NCBI GenBank assembly: GCA_964369965.1
Contig: CAYJGF010000013.1
Span: 1-64,000, forward strand
Origin: CAYJBH01 sp964369965
Lineage (GTDB): Bacteria > Bacillota > Clostridia > Oscillospirales > Ruminococcaceae
Reading direction: 5' to 3'
Length of the DNA: 64,000 nt
The translations under genes and the position numbers were made by a program. This document shows positions 51,518 to 62,084 of the stretch, one piece after another. Under the pieces are notes generated by a model. That model was not told where the DNA came from, ran no database searches, and worked only from the letters and a program-made list of their open reading frames with translations. The stretch's first letter is position 1, and each line of letters begins with the position of its first letter.

Positions 51518-53731
51518 TTAATCTTTGCTCACCCGAACAAGTTTGCGGTATTCGTTCGGAGTCATGTTTTCATGTAGTTTGAATTTTCTTATAAAGCTGG
51601 AGTCGTCCACATATCCTATCTCCGTGACAATGTCTTTAATTCTGCAATCGGTCTCTGCCAACATCTTTTTTGCATGTTCGATCCTAAGATATGTCACATA
51701 TCCGCTGAATTTATAGCCGGTTTCTTCCGATATAACTTTGCTTACATATCGTGGTGAGAGGTTGAGTGAGTGCGCAACACTCTCGGCACAGATATCATAT
51801 TCACGATAGTTTTCAAGCACATCGTTAACAATTTGTTTTTTAATCTCACTGTCACGCTCGTCGTTATTATCCTTAACATTTTTCGTCAGTTGTTCCACAA
51901 GATTGCCGGCTTGTCTTTTAAAATCTTCCATATAGTCCTGTTCCGATATAGAGGACAATACCATCCTTGCATCGGTATCAAGATTATGTGATTTTGCAAA
52001 ACGTATAAGATTGTTGAGTACCTCCGCGGAAACATAACGAAAAATAAGCATTGAATCGCAATTTGATTTCATCTCATTATACATATTTGCGAAAATCAGG
52101 CGGGAGTCATTAATATTACCCGACTGTATACTCTGTAGCAAAAGCGACATATTAACGCTCGGATAGCTGTCCTCGTCATTATTCTTCACCGTAAAAACTA
52201 CTATCTCCTCATCGGCATCTCGCATATTTAAAGCGGTCTGTGCTTTTACAAACGATAGACTGCAATCATTTAACATAGTACAGACAGAACCTATCCCGAT
52301 ATAAAAAGTTGCTTTTCTCCAGTGGTTTTCCAATCTTGTTTTTAGTTCGCTTACAATTCTTATTAAATCGCATTTTTCTTTACTAAAATTACACAGTAAT
52401 GCAATGCTGTCAGGTTTTGAGGATATTTCAAGTGCGTGAAAATCGGCGTCGGAAAATCTGCTGTCGTCGATTAACAAAATACATTCGTCTATATCAACGC
52501 CCATGTTTTTGGTGTCCTTGCAAACAAATTGCATATATATTGAAACAAAGCTATCTCGTGTAAATTGAACACCGGCACAGTTGGCATAGTAGTGTAACTG
52601 ATCCTCCGATTTGTTGGAAAATAAGATATGTTCAATACACCTGTTGTAAACCATCGGCGCCACTTGTTTCAACTTTTTTTCCAATCTTCCGTTGTTGTAA
52701 ACGATGTTGTTGAGGATATCAATCTCATCCCCATTGAGCTTCTCATCGTCTATATTTTTAAACAGCTTTCTAAAAGGGTTGTAATTATAATAAGCAAAAA
52801 TGGTCGAAAGCAACACAAAACAGACGATAACAAACACCACTGAAAGCACAAACTCGAAATTAAAGTTTGACAGTTCAGAATAAAAGTTGTCCTGTGTCAT
52901 CACGATGCAGTAGGTAAATCCGGATATTTCAGAAATAGTCTGTATCGAGATAAGGTCACCACCATCCTGCTCTATCGTATTTATACCCGTACCGAAATAT
53001 TGTGTCATCTGTTTAAAGCCGGATTCAGTGACAGAAATATCGGAGATATCTCCTATCCCGACAGCATAATATGGGTTGAGATATGCATCAAAAATAAAAA
53101 GGCTGGCATCAATATCACCTACGAACGATTTAACCAGTGTTTCCATGGTTTTGTGATCATATAAAAACGCCATACTGTCTGCGGTATTGATGGTTGATTG
53201 TGCGAGTGGATAGATAAAACAAAGCCCATTATCTTGTAAAGGATCTTCATAAGAAAACGGAGATGTCGAAATTATCTGTGGGGTTGTGCTACTGTTAAGT
53301 TTTGAATACAGGTTGACCATGGTCAGGTCATACGCATTGCCAAAAGAAGTTTCAAACTCATAGTAGGACATTTTCCCGGCGGAGGTATAAACGGCAGTCT
53401 CTTGACGGTCGTAAACTATTATTTTTGCTAGAACATCGAGTGCATTTTCATAGTTCTTTATTATACCGCTACTCGACACCCTGTCGGTTTCATCTTCCAT
53501 ATTAAAAACATATGCAGTTTCAAGTGCTATGTCAGAAAGATCACTTTCCAAAAAATCTATCTTGGTTTTGATCTGGTCGACAGTTGAAAGCCGTTGTTCC
53601 GAGACACGCACTTTAATATCATTACTTCGGGACAGGTAATAAAATGTAAAAAGGACAATTAGTGGCATAAAAAATAATATCAATGCGGAAAAAAGATATT
53701 TTTTGATTATGGACGATTTAATCGGAAACAT
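51518..53731 (-). CDS. Membrane-bound AraC-family regulator with extracellular sensor (module 1)
   Basis: A 737-aa protein: N-terminal helix (about 11-33), an extracellular domain to about 280 (Cache-like), a second helix (about 285-305), a middle cytoplasmic part, and a C-terminal AraC double helix-turn-helix (about 635-735; SVAHSLNLSPRYVSKVISEETG and IKDIVTEIGYVDDSSFIRKFK). No kinase or receiver domain, so it is a one-component sensor. It precedes importer 1 and likely activates it when the sugar is sensed outside. The ATG at 53731 (RBS GAAAGG) is chosen over 53779. Own promoter upstream. Confidence 0.88.
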   Translation of the reverse strand: MFPIKSSIIKKYLFSALILFFMPLIVLFTFYYLSRSNDIKVRVSEQRLSTVDQIKTKIDFLESDLSDIALETAYVFNMEDETDRVSSSGIIKNYENALDVLAKIIVYDRQETAVYTSAGKMSYYEFETSFGNAYDLTMVNLYSKLNSSTTPQIISTSPFSYEDPLQDNGLCFIYPLAQSTINTADSMAFLYDHKTMETLVKSFVGDIDASLFIFDAYLNPYYAVGIGDISDISVTESGFKQMTQYFGTGINTIEQDGGDLISIQTISEISGFTYCIVMTQDNFYSELSNFNFEFVLSVVFVIVCFVLLSTIFAYYNYNPFRKLFKNIDDEKLNGDEIDILNNIVYNNGRLEKKLKQVAPMVYNRCIEHILFSNKSEDQLHYYANCAGVQFTRDSFVSIYMQFVCKDTKNMGVDIDECILLIDDSRFSDADFHALEISSKPDSIALLCNFSKEKCDLIRIVSELKTRLENHWRKATFYIGIGSVCTMLNDCSLSFVKAQTALNMRDADEEIVVFTVKNNDEDSYPSVNMSLLLQSIQSGNINDSRLIFANMYNEMKSNCDSMLIFRYVSAEVLNNLIRFAKSHNLDTDARMVLSSISEQDYMEDFKRQAGNLVEQLTKNVKDNNDERDSEIKKQIVNDVLENYREYDICAESVAHSLNLSPRYVSKVISEETGYKFSGYVTYLRIEHAKKMLAETDCRIKDIVTEIGYVDDSSFIRKFKLHENMTPNEYRKLVRVSKD

Positions 53732-53769
53732 GCCACACCTTTCATCAAGCTGTTTTCTCTTTAAAGGTA

Positions 53770-53798
53770 AGAATAACATCTATTCCATCACATGTCAA
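53770..53798 (-). promoter_or_regulatory. Promoter of the module 1 regulator
   Basis: On the minus strand TTGACA (53793-53798), 17 bases, TATTCT (53770-53775). An inverted repeat CATCTATT/AATAGATG (53777-53784 and 53817-53824) brackets the -35 region and may be an operator. Confidence 0.7.
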
Positions 53799-53848
53799 CC
53801 ATTACAGACAAAGTGAAATAGATGCTAAACTATATGGTGTACATCTCC

Positions 53849-55300
53849 TTACCAGTATGCCAGCCGTTGTGGCATGGGGTCAACGGTCTGTGCCATTCTG
53901 TCACACATCAACTCGAGCATTGAAATTTTTATTTTATCAAAATCACTATCATAATATCGATTTGTTGTCTCGGTGGGGTCATCTAAAAGATCATATAATT
54001 CACAAGCTATCCCGTCGCCGTGTGTCTTGACCAACTTGTATCTGCCATCAAAAACCATTGTTAGAAATGCAAGTGGATCGCGATGGTTTATATTGGCATT
54101 GTAATATTCGCAATATATGCTTTCACGATGACATTCTTCACTGTTTTGCTCTGTTAAAAGTGGCAAAAGCGTCCTCCCCTGCATCTGCGATTGATACGAC
54201 AGTCCGGCAAAATCGCAGATAGTTGGTGCTAGGTCCACCAACTCCACCAAAGCATTGCTCTCCTTTCCTCCAACAATCTTATCAGGATAAGATATAATGA
54301 GTGGCACATGGGTGTTCCCCTCATAAAAATAAGGACCTTTCAGATAAATGCCGTGATCACCAAGGCTTTCACCGTGGTCGGAGGTGAATATTATCATGGT
54401 GTTATTTAGTTGACCGCTTTGCTCAAGATAATCAAGCAATCGACCAAATTGATGATCAATCAGGTCGATCATGGCATAGTACGATGCCTTTATATACCTG
54501 TGATCCGAAGCGATCATCTCATCATATTGATAGTTTCCAACGGTGTCATATGAACCCTCGTGATCCTTTTTTTGAAACACGGTTTTATTATCAAGCTCCC
54601 TTTCTTTATAATTGGGGAGTGGCAACCTATCAAGATGTGATAAATATCTTGATAAATATTCCTCCGGTGGGTCAAATTCATGGTGTGGATCAAATGTATT
54701 GAGTGAAAACATCCATGGCAAATCGTAACTTTTTGCACTTTCAATAAATTCTATGGCTTTGTCCACACACCATTTTGTTTGATGATATTCCTCCGGCATA
54801 CCTTTTTTTACATATTTGCAGTCGTTTAACACAGGAGTTTCAAACTTTATGTTTTTACTGTTCAGCCACATGGTGTACTCATTCATCGGCCAGTTAGCGG
54901 ATTTATCAATATCCCATGGGTGATGCGACCAATTAAAACAATCATAGCCGTCGTCAATTCGACGCTCCTGAGTTTTGCAAACACTCGGATGACATGCACT
55001 AAGATGAAGTTTGCCGGCAAGTCCGCAAGTATAACCGTTATCTTTTAGTATTTTCGATACAAGTCGCTCATCCTTGTTGATGTTTTGTCCGTTTTGACGC
55101 ACACTGCATGTGCGCGGATATCTGCCGGTCAAAAAACTTGCTCGACTCGGTGCACATACCGGACTTTGACAATAAGCACGATTGAATTTCACCCCCATAC
55201 TTGCCAATCTGTCGATGTTGGGGGTGTTGACAAATTCGTTGCCATAACATCCAAGAGTGTCAAATCTTTGCTGATCGGTACAAAACCATAAAATATTCAT
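53849..55300 (-). CDS. Sulfatase (type I, Cys-type), cluster 2, distal
   Basis: A 483-aa sulfatase with metal-site start LWFCTDQQRFDTLGCYGN and active site CAPSR (C49 to R53). The DHGESLGDHG stretch adds further metal ligands. No signal peptide, hence cytoplasmic. It ends the importer 2 operon and follows the GH43 gene by a few bases; the second ATG (55300), with GGAA before it, is chosen over 55312. Formylglycine maturation is required. Confidence 0.9.
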   Translation of the reverse strand: MNILWFCTDQQRFDTLGCYGNEFVNTPNIDRLASMGVKFNRAYCQSPVCAPSRASFLTGRYPRTCSVRQNGQNINKDERLVSKILKDNGYTCGLAGKLHLSACHPSVCKTQERRIDDGYDCFNWSHHPWDIDKSANWPMNEYTMWLNSKNIKFETPVLNDCKYVKKGMPEEYHQTKWCVDKAIEFIESAKSYDLPWMFSLNTFDPHHEFDPPEEYLSRYLSHLDRLPLPNYKERELDNKTVFQKKDHEGSYDTVGNYQYDEMIASDHRYIKASYYAMIDLIDHQFGRLLDYLEQSGQLNNTMIIFTSDHGESLGDHGIYLKGPYFYEGNTHVPLIISYPDKIVGGKESNALVELVDLAPTICDFAGLSYQSQMQGRTLLPLLTEQNSEECHRESIYCEYYNANINHRDPLAFLTMVFDGRYKLVKTHGDGIACELYDLLDDPTETTNRYYDSDFDKIKISMLELMCDRMAQTVDPMPQRLAYW

Positions 55301-55314
55301 TTCAGTTTCCATTT

Positions 55315-56799
55315 CTATAAATTCTTATAAATTATTTCGTCAATGCATATAGCACCCCTACCATGACTCCAAAGACAAGGGTTCACATAGGAAAATCCAT
55401 CAGTGTTGTTGGGGTTCCAATCCGATATGTCTACAGTATGGATGAGTTTTTTAAACTGCTCAGAGCTCTCCGATTTTATCCAAAAGCTAACAGTACCATG
55501 GTTATTTCGTATCTTTAATGTTATTTTATCTTGTGAGCTGATTTTCTCGCTATGAATTTCTTGCAAATGTTTTATCAATGTGAGTTTGCCGTCCATTAAA
55601 CTGATATAACAATGTATGTTTTTGTCAAATCTATAGCCCAACGCAAATCCTGCTCCGGCTTCACAGGGATTTATAACTACACAGTATTCATAGAAATTAG
55701 ATTGATGCATAAACGTCAGTGCAGGTGTATTCATAACATCTGTCGGTGAGCAGTTATAGCGGATATGACCCTGTACAAAACTCAATCTTTTCATTACCGA
55801 GCTATCATCAAAGTTATACAGTAGTGGGAATTGTCTGTCAGAGGGGTTGACCGATAATTTCTCGTTTTTATTTTGAGGGGCAAAAGCAGGAACTGATTGG
55901 GCTTCACTGTCGACCCCCTCTACAACAAACCACCCGTCCGATGTCCAGGTCACCGGCATCATAAGTGTCTGCCTACCGACATAGCGATGTGCATTTTCTA
56001 TACCGTGATAAATAATATATGTCTTTGAATTCGGTCCATCTACAAGTGTGCCATGCCCTGTACTCCACCATTTTTGTGATTTGTTATCTGTATGTACAAT
56101 TGGATTATATGGTGATAGTTCATAGTCACCCATAAGATTTTTAGAGCGGTACGAGATCACAAAATGGCTTGTAGGTGGCCCCATAGTTCCTCCATCGGCT
56201 ATAACAAGATAATAGTAATCGTCGCGTTTGTAAAATTTTGGAGATTCGGGATATCTTCCTTCTACGTCAATATCGTCCGGTATTTGCCAGTCTTCACAAA
56301 TTTTCCGAGGTGCTCCAATCACCGACAAACCATCCTCTGAAAGTGGATACAGCATATTTTTTGCCATACAAAGATATCTGTTCCCTTTTTCATCTGTAAC
56401 ATGACCCGGGTCGATGTCTTTTATACCGTCCATGAGGAGCGGATTGCTCCACTTACCGACAGTAATATCCTCACAAAATGATACCCATACGCCATAATCG
56501 GGAGAATAGTTATAAATATAGTACCTATCACCATGTTTTATCAATTCCGGTGCCCATGCGGTCAACAAAGTCTCGCCATTGTCGGAGCGTACCGCACCTT
56601 CAAAAACGTGGTACAATAGTTTCCAATTTACAAGATCGGTTGAATGCCACATCGGCAATAATCGTAGATGTTCCCCGCATACCGAGTGGACAAGATAGTA
56701 ATCATCACCGTCCTTTAAAATCGATGGGTCGGGAAAATCACCATATACTATAGGGTTTGTATATGATTGTGAATTTATAATACAGCTATGTTGTTCCAT
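55315..56799 (-). CDS. GH43-family glycosidase
   Basis: A 494-aa protein with the five-bladed GH43 fold: base D in FPDPSIL, the modulating D in KDIDPGHV, and acid E in RYPESPKFYK, all visible. A C-terminal beta-sandwich (about 320-494, concanavalin/DUF1349-like) follows. GH43 enzymes are mostly arabinofuranosidases or xylosidases. No signal peptide. It starts by TAATG overlap with the preceding sulfatase, so the two are coupled. Confidence 0.88.
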   Translation of the reverse strand: MEQHSCIINSQSYTNPIVYGDFPDPSILKDGDDYYLVHSVCGEHLRLLPMWHSTDLVNWKLLYHVFEGAVRSDNGETLLTAWAPELIKHGDRYYIYNYSPDYGVWVSFCEDITVGKWSNPLLMDGIKDIDPGHVTDEKGNRYLCMAKNMLYPLSEDGLSVIGAPRKICEDWQIPDDIDVEGRYPESPKFYKRDDYYYLVIADGGTMGPPTSHFVISYRSKNLMGDYELSPYNPIVHTDNKSQKWWSTGHGTLVDGPNSKTYIIYHGIENAHRYVGRQTLMMPVTWTSDGWFVVEGVDSEAQSVPAFAPQNKNEKLSVNPSDRQFPLLYNFDDSSVMKRLSFVQGHIRYNCSPTDVMNTPALTFMHQSNFYEYCVVINPCEAGAGFALGYRFDKNIHCYISLMDGKLTLIKHLQEIHSEKISSQDKITLKIRNNHGTVSFWIKSESSEQFKKLIHTVDISDWNPNNTDGFSYVNPCLWSHGRGAICIDEIIYKNL

Positions 56800-58244
56800 T
56801 ATATCACCTCATCTGCCGTGTTATTCTGCCATTCGACCAGCGCTTTTTTAAGAACTTCGAGTTGTGCTGAGTGCTTGTCAACACTCACAAGGTTTTTCAA
56901 TTCGTATGGATCATCCTTAAGATTATATAGTTCATCTATCTGATTTTTGTTATAGACATATTTCCACATACCGTCCGATATCGCGCGTGCAAAATGATCT
57001 TCCATATGCCCATGACCCTCACTCACAATGTAGCGATGTTCATTAATTTTGTGTTCACGCAGTAGCGGCAAAAGGCTTTTGCCGTCTACTTTGTTTTTGT
57101 GTTTTGCGCCAATCGCATCAATTATAGTCGGCGCAATATCCGTGTTGCATACCGGCGTTTTAACAACGATGTTTGAATCTATGACGTTTTTCCAGCTCAT
57201 AGCGAGCGGTATTCTAAGCACTTCCTCCGCCATGTATGATCTTTTGTCAAAATGTCCGCCGTGGCAAGCAACTGCATCACCATGGTCGGTTGTCCATATT
57301 ATTATGGTGTTTTCATTCATTTTGAGTTGTTTTAGTTTGTCTAAAATCAACCCTGCCGCCTCGTCCATCATTGTTATCTGAGCATAACACTTTTGTAGGA
57401 CTTTTTGCCATTCACTCCAGGGCAGTGGATTCGGTATAATAATCTTTTCATCCTTTGATATACCAAAATTTTCCTCGGTGTGATACACCGACGGCTTGTC
57501 GGATAGATCGTTTCGAAAACTTGGGTACATTGAAATTTCTTCCGGGTTATACATATTAAGGTACTCACATGTCGGGAAATATGGTGGATGTGGCCCCCAA
57601 AAATCTACACGTAATGAAAATGGTTTCCCATTATTCAACACTTTAATACTCTGTAGTCGCTCACATGCGAGATCGGCGAGAAAAAATGCCTCGTGTGTCT
57701 CTTTAGGGGTTAGCAATGTGCCGGTTGCGTGTTCATTGCACCACCCTCTGTTTTGTTCTATAATCTGCCCCTCTTCCAAACCGTCGATGTCTCTCCATTT
57801 GTTACCGATAAAACTTCGCTCTATTTTAATTTTCGGGGTGGGTAGATTGTGTTTAGCAAGGTAATCTTTGTACTCTTTTTTTGTGTATGGGTTATTGTAG
57901 CTCGGGTAGCAAAAACCCTCACAGCCATGCTCCAATGCTGTCCCCTCGCCCGCGTGCCATTTGCCGTAATAATAGCTATCGTACCCGAGCTCTTTTAATG
58001 TGTCAAGGTACAGTTCATGGTCATAAGGATGATCAACACCGTTGTTAAGCTCACCATGATTATGTGGATAAAGTCCGGTCAACAGTGTTCTTCGTGCAGG
58101 ACCGCACAATGGGCAGGCGGTATAAACACAGTCAAATAACGCACCCTCACGCGCCAAACGGTCAAAATACGGTCTTTTTATATTGTGGTGTTTATAAAAT
58201 GCCTGGTGGTCGTTGACTATCATAACTATATTCGGTTTGTTCAT
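56799..58244 (-). CDS. Sulfatase (type I, Cys-type), cluster 2, proximal
   Basis: A 481-aa sulfatase with start IVMIVNDHQAFYKHH, active site CGPAR (C47 to R51) and IWTTDHGDAVACHGGHFDKR. It differs enough from the other two sulfatases to suggest a distinct sulfate position or sugar. Cytoplasmic, no signal peptide. The ATG at 58244 with GGGAG is preferred to 58256. It is the first gene after the terminator hairpin that follows the binding protein. Confidence 0.9.
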   Translation of the reverse strand: MNKPNIVMIVNDHQAFYKHHNIKRPYFDRLAREGALFDCVYTACPLCGPARRTLLTGLYPHNHGELNNGVDHPYDHELYLDTLKELGYDSYYYGKWHAGEGTALEHGCEGFCYPSYNNPYTKKEYKDYLAKHNLPTPKIKIERSFIGNKWRDIDGLEEGQIIEQNRGWCNEHATGTLLTPKETHEAFFLADLACERLQSIKVLNNGKPFSLRVDFWGPHPPYFPTCEYLNMYNPEEISMYPSFRNDLSDKPSVYHTEENFGISKDEKIIIPNPLPWSEWQKVLQKCYAQITMMDEAAGLILDKLKQLKMNENTIIIWTTDHGDAVACHGGHFDKRSYMAEEVLRIPLAMSWKNVIDSNIVVKTPVCNTDIAPTIIDAIGAKHKNKVDGKSLLPLLREHKINEHRYIVSEGHGHMEDHFARAISDGMWKYVYNKNQIDELYNLKDDPYELKNLVSVDKHSAQLEVLKKALVEWQNNTADEVI

Positions 58245-58254
58245 CTTGTCTCCC

Positions 58255-58292
58255 ATTTAAAAATAGTAGATGCGGTGGTGCCGCATCTACTA
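58255..58292 (-). terminator. Strong intrinsic terminator after the second binding-protein gene
   Basis: A perfect 12-bp stem (TAGTAGATGCGG/CCGCATCTACTA) with a 5-nt loop. On the minus strand it is followed by TATTTTTAAA. It sits between the binding protein and the proximal sulfatase, right next to the latter's RBS, so only read-through would reach the enzymes unless another promoter exists. Confidence 0.8.
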
Positions 58293-58301
58293 CAGCGTTT
58301 A

Positions 58302-59978
58302 TTACTGATTGTAAATTTCGTAATATTTGTTATAAAGTTCGACCCATCTTCCCGACTGTAGAGCGTCAACTCTCTCGACATATTCGTTCCAGCTTTCATC
58401 TGTTACGCCGTCAATTAAAAATGTTGCGATGGAACTGTTGATATATTTAAAAAGATCGGTTTTAATTGCGAGTGCCTCTTGGTTTTCCTCAAGGTAGACA
58501 AGATTGGGTAGACCGGTGGTCATATTGTCCATATAGCTGTCTTCTGCAAATAGACTCTCCATACGGTCAAGCGCCTGTGGGGCGGTGAGCACCTTTGCAC
58601 TCCATGTGTCAGCAAAGCACCAGTAAGGAACACCTGTTCCGAGGGTGCAGTCGAGAGAGTTCATCTCCGCCGTAATAATGGTTCCATCTTCTAATGTAGG
58701 TATTTCGGTCCAGTTTTGCACACCGTTCTCGTCCATTGTGTCAAGATAAGACCATGATACATCTTCCTGACCAAATCGGACAGTGAAAGCATTTGTGCCG
58801 TTGTCCAACCAATAGTCAACCCAGCGCAGTGTCTCGGCAGGATATGGATTTTGCGAGGTTATCATAAACTGATTTTGCCCCATCTCTACCAACGCGCCGT
58901 TCTGCCTCCATACTGCATCACCTGCCTCGTTTTGTGGCATCGGGAGGTTGATATAGTGATTAGACTCACGGTTGCCGTTATTAAGATTGTTTTCCCAAAA
59001 GTCGATTGCGGCGGCAACACCTGTTGTCTCGGCTTTTGCCTTTATCTGTTGTGCATTTTGTGTAAATACCTCCGGGTCGATAAGCCCCTGTGCGTACCAT
59101 TCATGAAAATATTCAAGTGCTTCACGTGTGCCGTCCATGGTCGGTGCAAATTCCAGCGGCCCCTGTCCGTCCATGGTTTGATTCATATAGGTTTCAAGAT
59201 CCCATGATACACCAAACAGTCCGAAAAGGTAGGTAATTTTACTTACGTCTTCCTGAACGGTGATGAAACTCAGTCCGGTTTCATTTTTGCCGTCACCGTT
59301 TAGATCAGCTGCTGTTGCCGCAACCAAAAAGTCATAAAGTTCTTCTAAAGTTTTCGGCTGTTCCATTCCAAGAGCATCTAAAAATGTTTGATTGACCTGA
59401 ACAATATCGCCGACCTGAATGTTCTGATTTTCATCTATATAGGGCAGAGCATAGATATGACCGTCCGGATAGGTAATAAGCTTTCTCACATCGTCGCGTT
59501 CAGCCAAAATATTTTTGGTGTTTACACCTACCTCTTCGATAAGACCTTCCAGTGGTATGATTGCACCATCCTGTCCATATTCAAGCACGACGGAACTTTC
59601 ATATCCGTTTCCACCGCCCCAACCCATCGAACCGAATGCATCTGGAAGTTCGTTGGATGCCAACACCAGTTTATAACGCTCAATATACGCCTCGGAAGAG
59701 ACAAGGTCCCATTCAACATGCATGTTGGTCATCTCTTCATAGTCTTTAAATATCTGTAGTTCACCAAATGGCGCACTGTGTAACGGGCTGATCGGGGACA
59801 TAATTGTTATGGAAATTTTCTCATTCGATATGGGGAATGTGCCAGGTTCTGTCGCACTCGCCGCCTGCTCAATGGGTGCATCTGATTGTGTCGGCGTCTC
59901 GGCGCCATCGGTCGAGCAACCGACCATAGTACCGGCGATGATTGAGCCGGCAAGCAATAATGCCAGTATTTTTTTCAT
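58302..59978 (-). CDS. Extracellular solute-binding lipoprotein (carbohydrate ABC importer 2)
   Basis: A 558-aa LplA-like binding protein with signal peptide and lipobox (MVGC, C21), followed by a Thr/Ala/Glu linker. Related to, but clearly distinct from, the one in module 1. It follows two permease genes. RBS AAGGAG precedes the ATG. Confidence 0.9.
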   Translation of the reverse strand: MKKILALLLAGSIIAGTMVGCSTDGAETPTQSDAPIEQAASATEPGTFPISNEKISITIMSPISPLHSAPFGELQIFKDYEEMTNMHVEWDLVSSEAYIERYKLVLASNELPDAFGSMGWGGGNGYESSVVLEYGQDGAIIPLEGLIEEVGVNTKNILAERDDVRKLITYPDGHIYALPYIDENQNIQVGDIVQVNQTFLDALGMEQPKTLEELYDFLVAATAADLNGDGKNETGLSFITVQEDVSKITYLFGLFGVSWDLETYMNQTMDGQGPLEFAPTMDGTREALEYFHEWYAQGLIDPEVFTQNAQQIKAKAETTGVAAAIDFWENNLNNGNRESNHYINLPMPQNEAGDAVWRQNGALVEMGQNQFMITSQNPYPAETLRWVDYWLDNGTNAFTVRFGQEDVSWSYLDTMDENGVQNWTEIPTLEDGTIITAEMNSLDCTLGTGVPYWCFADTWSAKVLTAPQALDRMESLFAEDSYMDNMTTGLPNLVYLEENQEALAIKTDLFKYINSSIATFLIDGVTDESWNEYVERVDALQSGRWVELYNKYYEIYNQ

Positions 59979-60035
59979 TTCATCTTCTCCTTTTTAATTG
60001 TAAAAACTTTATAAACATGCGATGCAATCGCAAAT

Positions 60036-60935
60036 TTATCCTTTGACTGAGCCTATCATAACACCTTTTTCAAAATATTTTTGCACAAAGGGATAGACAC
60101 ACAATGCCGGAACAGAGGCGACAATTATTGCGCCGTATTTTATAAGTTCCGCATAGCGTGAACGTCGGAGCATCTCCTCCATCATGGTTTCACTTGTGGC
60201 AGCCTGTGTCATGGAATTTTGTATTAATATTTCACGCAAAATCATCTGCAACGGTTGAAGTTCATCTTTTGACACATATATTAATGCATTGAAATATTGA
60301 TTCCAGTGCACCATACCATAATAGACAACCAGTACCCCAAGCAATGCTTTTGAAAGAGGTAAAACAACACTGAAGAAAAAACGGAACTGCCCGCAACCAT
60401 CGATGGAGGCCGCCTCCTCAATTTCGGACGGTATGGTATTCTCTATAAAGGATTTAGCTATTATCAGATTATATATACTGATACCGCCAAGTATTGGTAG
60501 CACAAACGGAGTGTTATATAAGTTGAGGTTTTGCACCAGTATAAAAAGTGGAATAAGACCACCGTTGAAGAACATAACAAAGAGAAAGAATGCCATGAAG
60601 AACTTTTTGCCCGGCAATTTTCTTTTTGCCAAAGGATAGGCGGCTAACATAGTCAAGCAGAGGTTAAACAACGTCCCAAAAAAAGTGTAAAGAATTGTGT
60701 TGCGATAACCTATCCATATCCTTTCATCCTTGAAAAGCTCTATATATCCCTCGATTGTCACATCTTGTGGTAGAAATACAACCTGACCGCTATTTACCGC
60801 CTCCGGACCGCTAAATGAGGCAATGAGCACAAAATAGAGTGGATATAATACTAACAGACTTATAATTCCCAAAAAAACGTAGTTGATCGCATCATATATT
60901 TTGTCGGCTCGTGAGCCTTTTATTGACGTATTCAT
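60036..60935 (-). CDS. Carbohydrate ABC transporter permease, LplC/MalG type (importer 2)
   Basis: A 299-aa permease with six helices and EAA loop IEEAASIDGCGQFRFFFSVVLPLS. It follows the LplB-type gene by 12 bases, with RBS AAGGAG. Paired with the binding protein downstream. Confidence 0.92.
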   Translation of the reverse strand: MNTSIKGSRADKIYDAINYVFLGIISLLVLYPLYFVLIASFSGPEAVNSGQVVFLPQDVTIEGYIELFKDERIWIGYRNTILYTFFGTLFNLCLTMLAAYPLAKRKLPGKKFFMAFFLFVMFFNGGLIPLFILVQNLNLYNTPFVLPILGGISIYNLIIAKSFIENTIPSEIEEAASIDGCGQFRFFFSVVLPLSKALLGVLVVYYGMVHWNQYFNALIYVSKDELQPLQMILREILIQNSMTQAATSETMMEEMLRRSRYAELIKYGAIIVASVPALCVYPFVQKYFEKGVMIGSVKG

Positions 60936-60947
60936 AGCTTCTCCTTA

Positions 60948-61856
60948 TTACCACAGACTTGTACTTGTTATTTTCTTTGAAATCTTGTTTACAGTGGCGA
61001 GCAGAATAAGATTTATTACATTGTTAAACAGTCCCACCGCCGACGCATAGCCATAATCTATATCCAACAAACCTTTTTTATAGACATATGTAGGCAAAAT
61101 TTCTGATACAGCAATATTTAGATCAGTCTGCATGAGATAAGCTTTTTCAAACCCTAAGCTCATTATGGCACCCATATTAAGTGTAAGTATTATTACCGCT
61201 GTCGGAACAAGTGATGGGAGATCTATATATATTATACGCTGAAATTTACTCGCACCATCCACAATGGCGGCTTCATGCAGTTCCGGGCTGACAGCGGTGA
61301 GTGCTGCTATATAAATTATGGAATTCCAGCCGGTTGTTTGCCATATGCTGGATCCGATAAACATGGTGCGAAAATATTGTTGTTCGCCCATGAAAAGACG
61401 TGCTTCACCGCCAAATAGTGCCGATGCGATTATATTAGCTACGCCACTGGGAGAAAAAACAACGAACATCATACCAACCAAAACAACCACTGATACAAAG
61501 TAGGGTGCATATGTAATGTTTTGCGCAATCTTTCCAAGCCGTCTGTTTTTAGCGGAGTTTATTGCAAGCGCCAATATAATTGGTAACGGAAAAGTGAAAA
61601 GTAACTGTGTGAAACTCAATGTAAGTGTATTGATTAGTATGTCGACAAAATCGGGAGAGTTAAAAACGCGACGGAAGTGATCAAAACCAATCCATTCACT
61701 ACCTATAATACCGGCACTTGCTGAAAAGTCTTTAAATGCCAGAGTCACTCCATACATAGGAATATAATTAAAGATAAAAATATAAATGAATGCCGGCAAT
61801 ATCATCAGATACAAAGGCCAGTATCCTTTTATAGCCTTAAAAACTTTTCCCAACAC
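60948..61856 (-). CDS. Carbohydrate ABC transporter permease, LplB/MalF type (importer 2)
   Basis: A 302-aa permease with six helices and EAA loop LHEAAIVDGASKFQRIIYIDLPSL. It heads the importer 2 operon, divergent from a regulator gene. Start is GTG at 61856 or TTG at 61853, both behind GGAGG. Confidence 0.92.
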   Translation of the reverse strand: MLGKVFKAIKGYWPLYLMILPAFIYIFIFNYIPMYGVTLAFKDFSASAGIIGSEWIGFDHFRRVFNSPDFVDILINTLTLSFTQLLFTFPLPIILALAINSAKNRRLGKIAQNITYAPYFVSVVVLVGMMFVVFSPSGVANIIASALFGGEARLFMGEQQYFRTMFIGSSIWQTTGWNSIIYIAALTAVSPELHEAAIVDGASKFQRIIYIDLPSLVPTAVIILTLNMGAIMSLGFEKAYLMQTDLNIAVSEILPTYVYKKGLLDIDYGYASAVGLFNNVINLILLATVNKISKKITSTSLW

Positions 61857-62017
61857 AACACCTCCGAATAAATTTTTCCGTCCTCTTTGATGACATAATT
61901 TTACTACGAATTTTCCATGATGAACAGTACAAACATTTAAAAAACATTATATAAATTCACTTTTTCACCTTGTATTTTTTCACTATAGTATCATATTTTT
62001 ATTTTCAATCAAATAAA

Positions 62018-62046
62018 TTGACAAATTTTTATCGTTTCGTTATAAT
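62018..62046 (+). promoter_or_regulatory. Consensus promoter of the module 2 regulator
   Basis: TTGACA (62018-62023), 17 bases, TATAAT (62041-62046): a perfect match to the vegetative consensus, 38 bases before the ATG. Confidence 0.8.
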
Positions 62047-62084
62047 GAAAATACAGGTAGTCAGATATAAAAAAGGAAGCCAAG

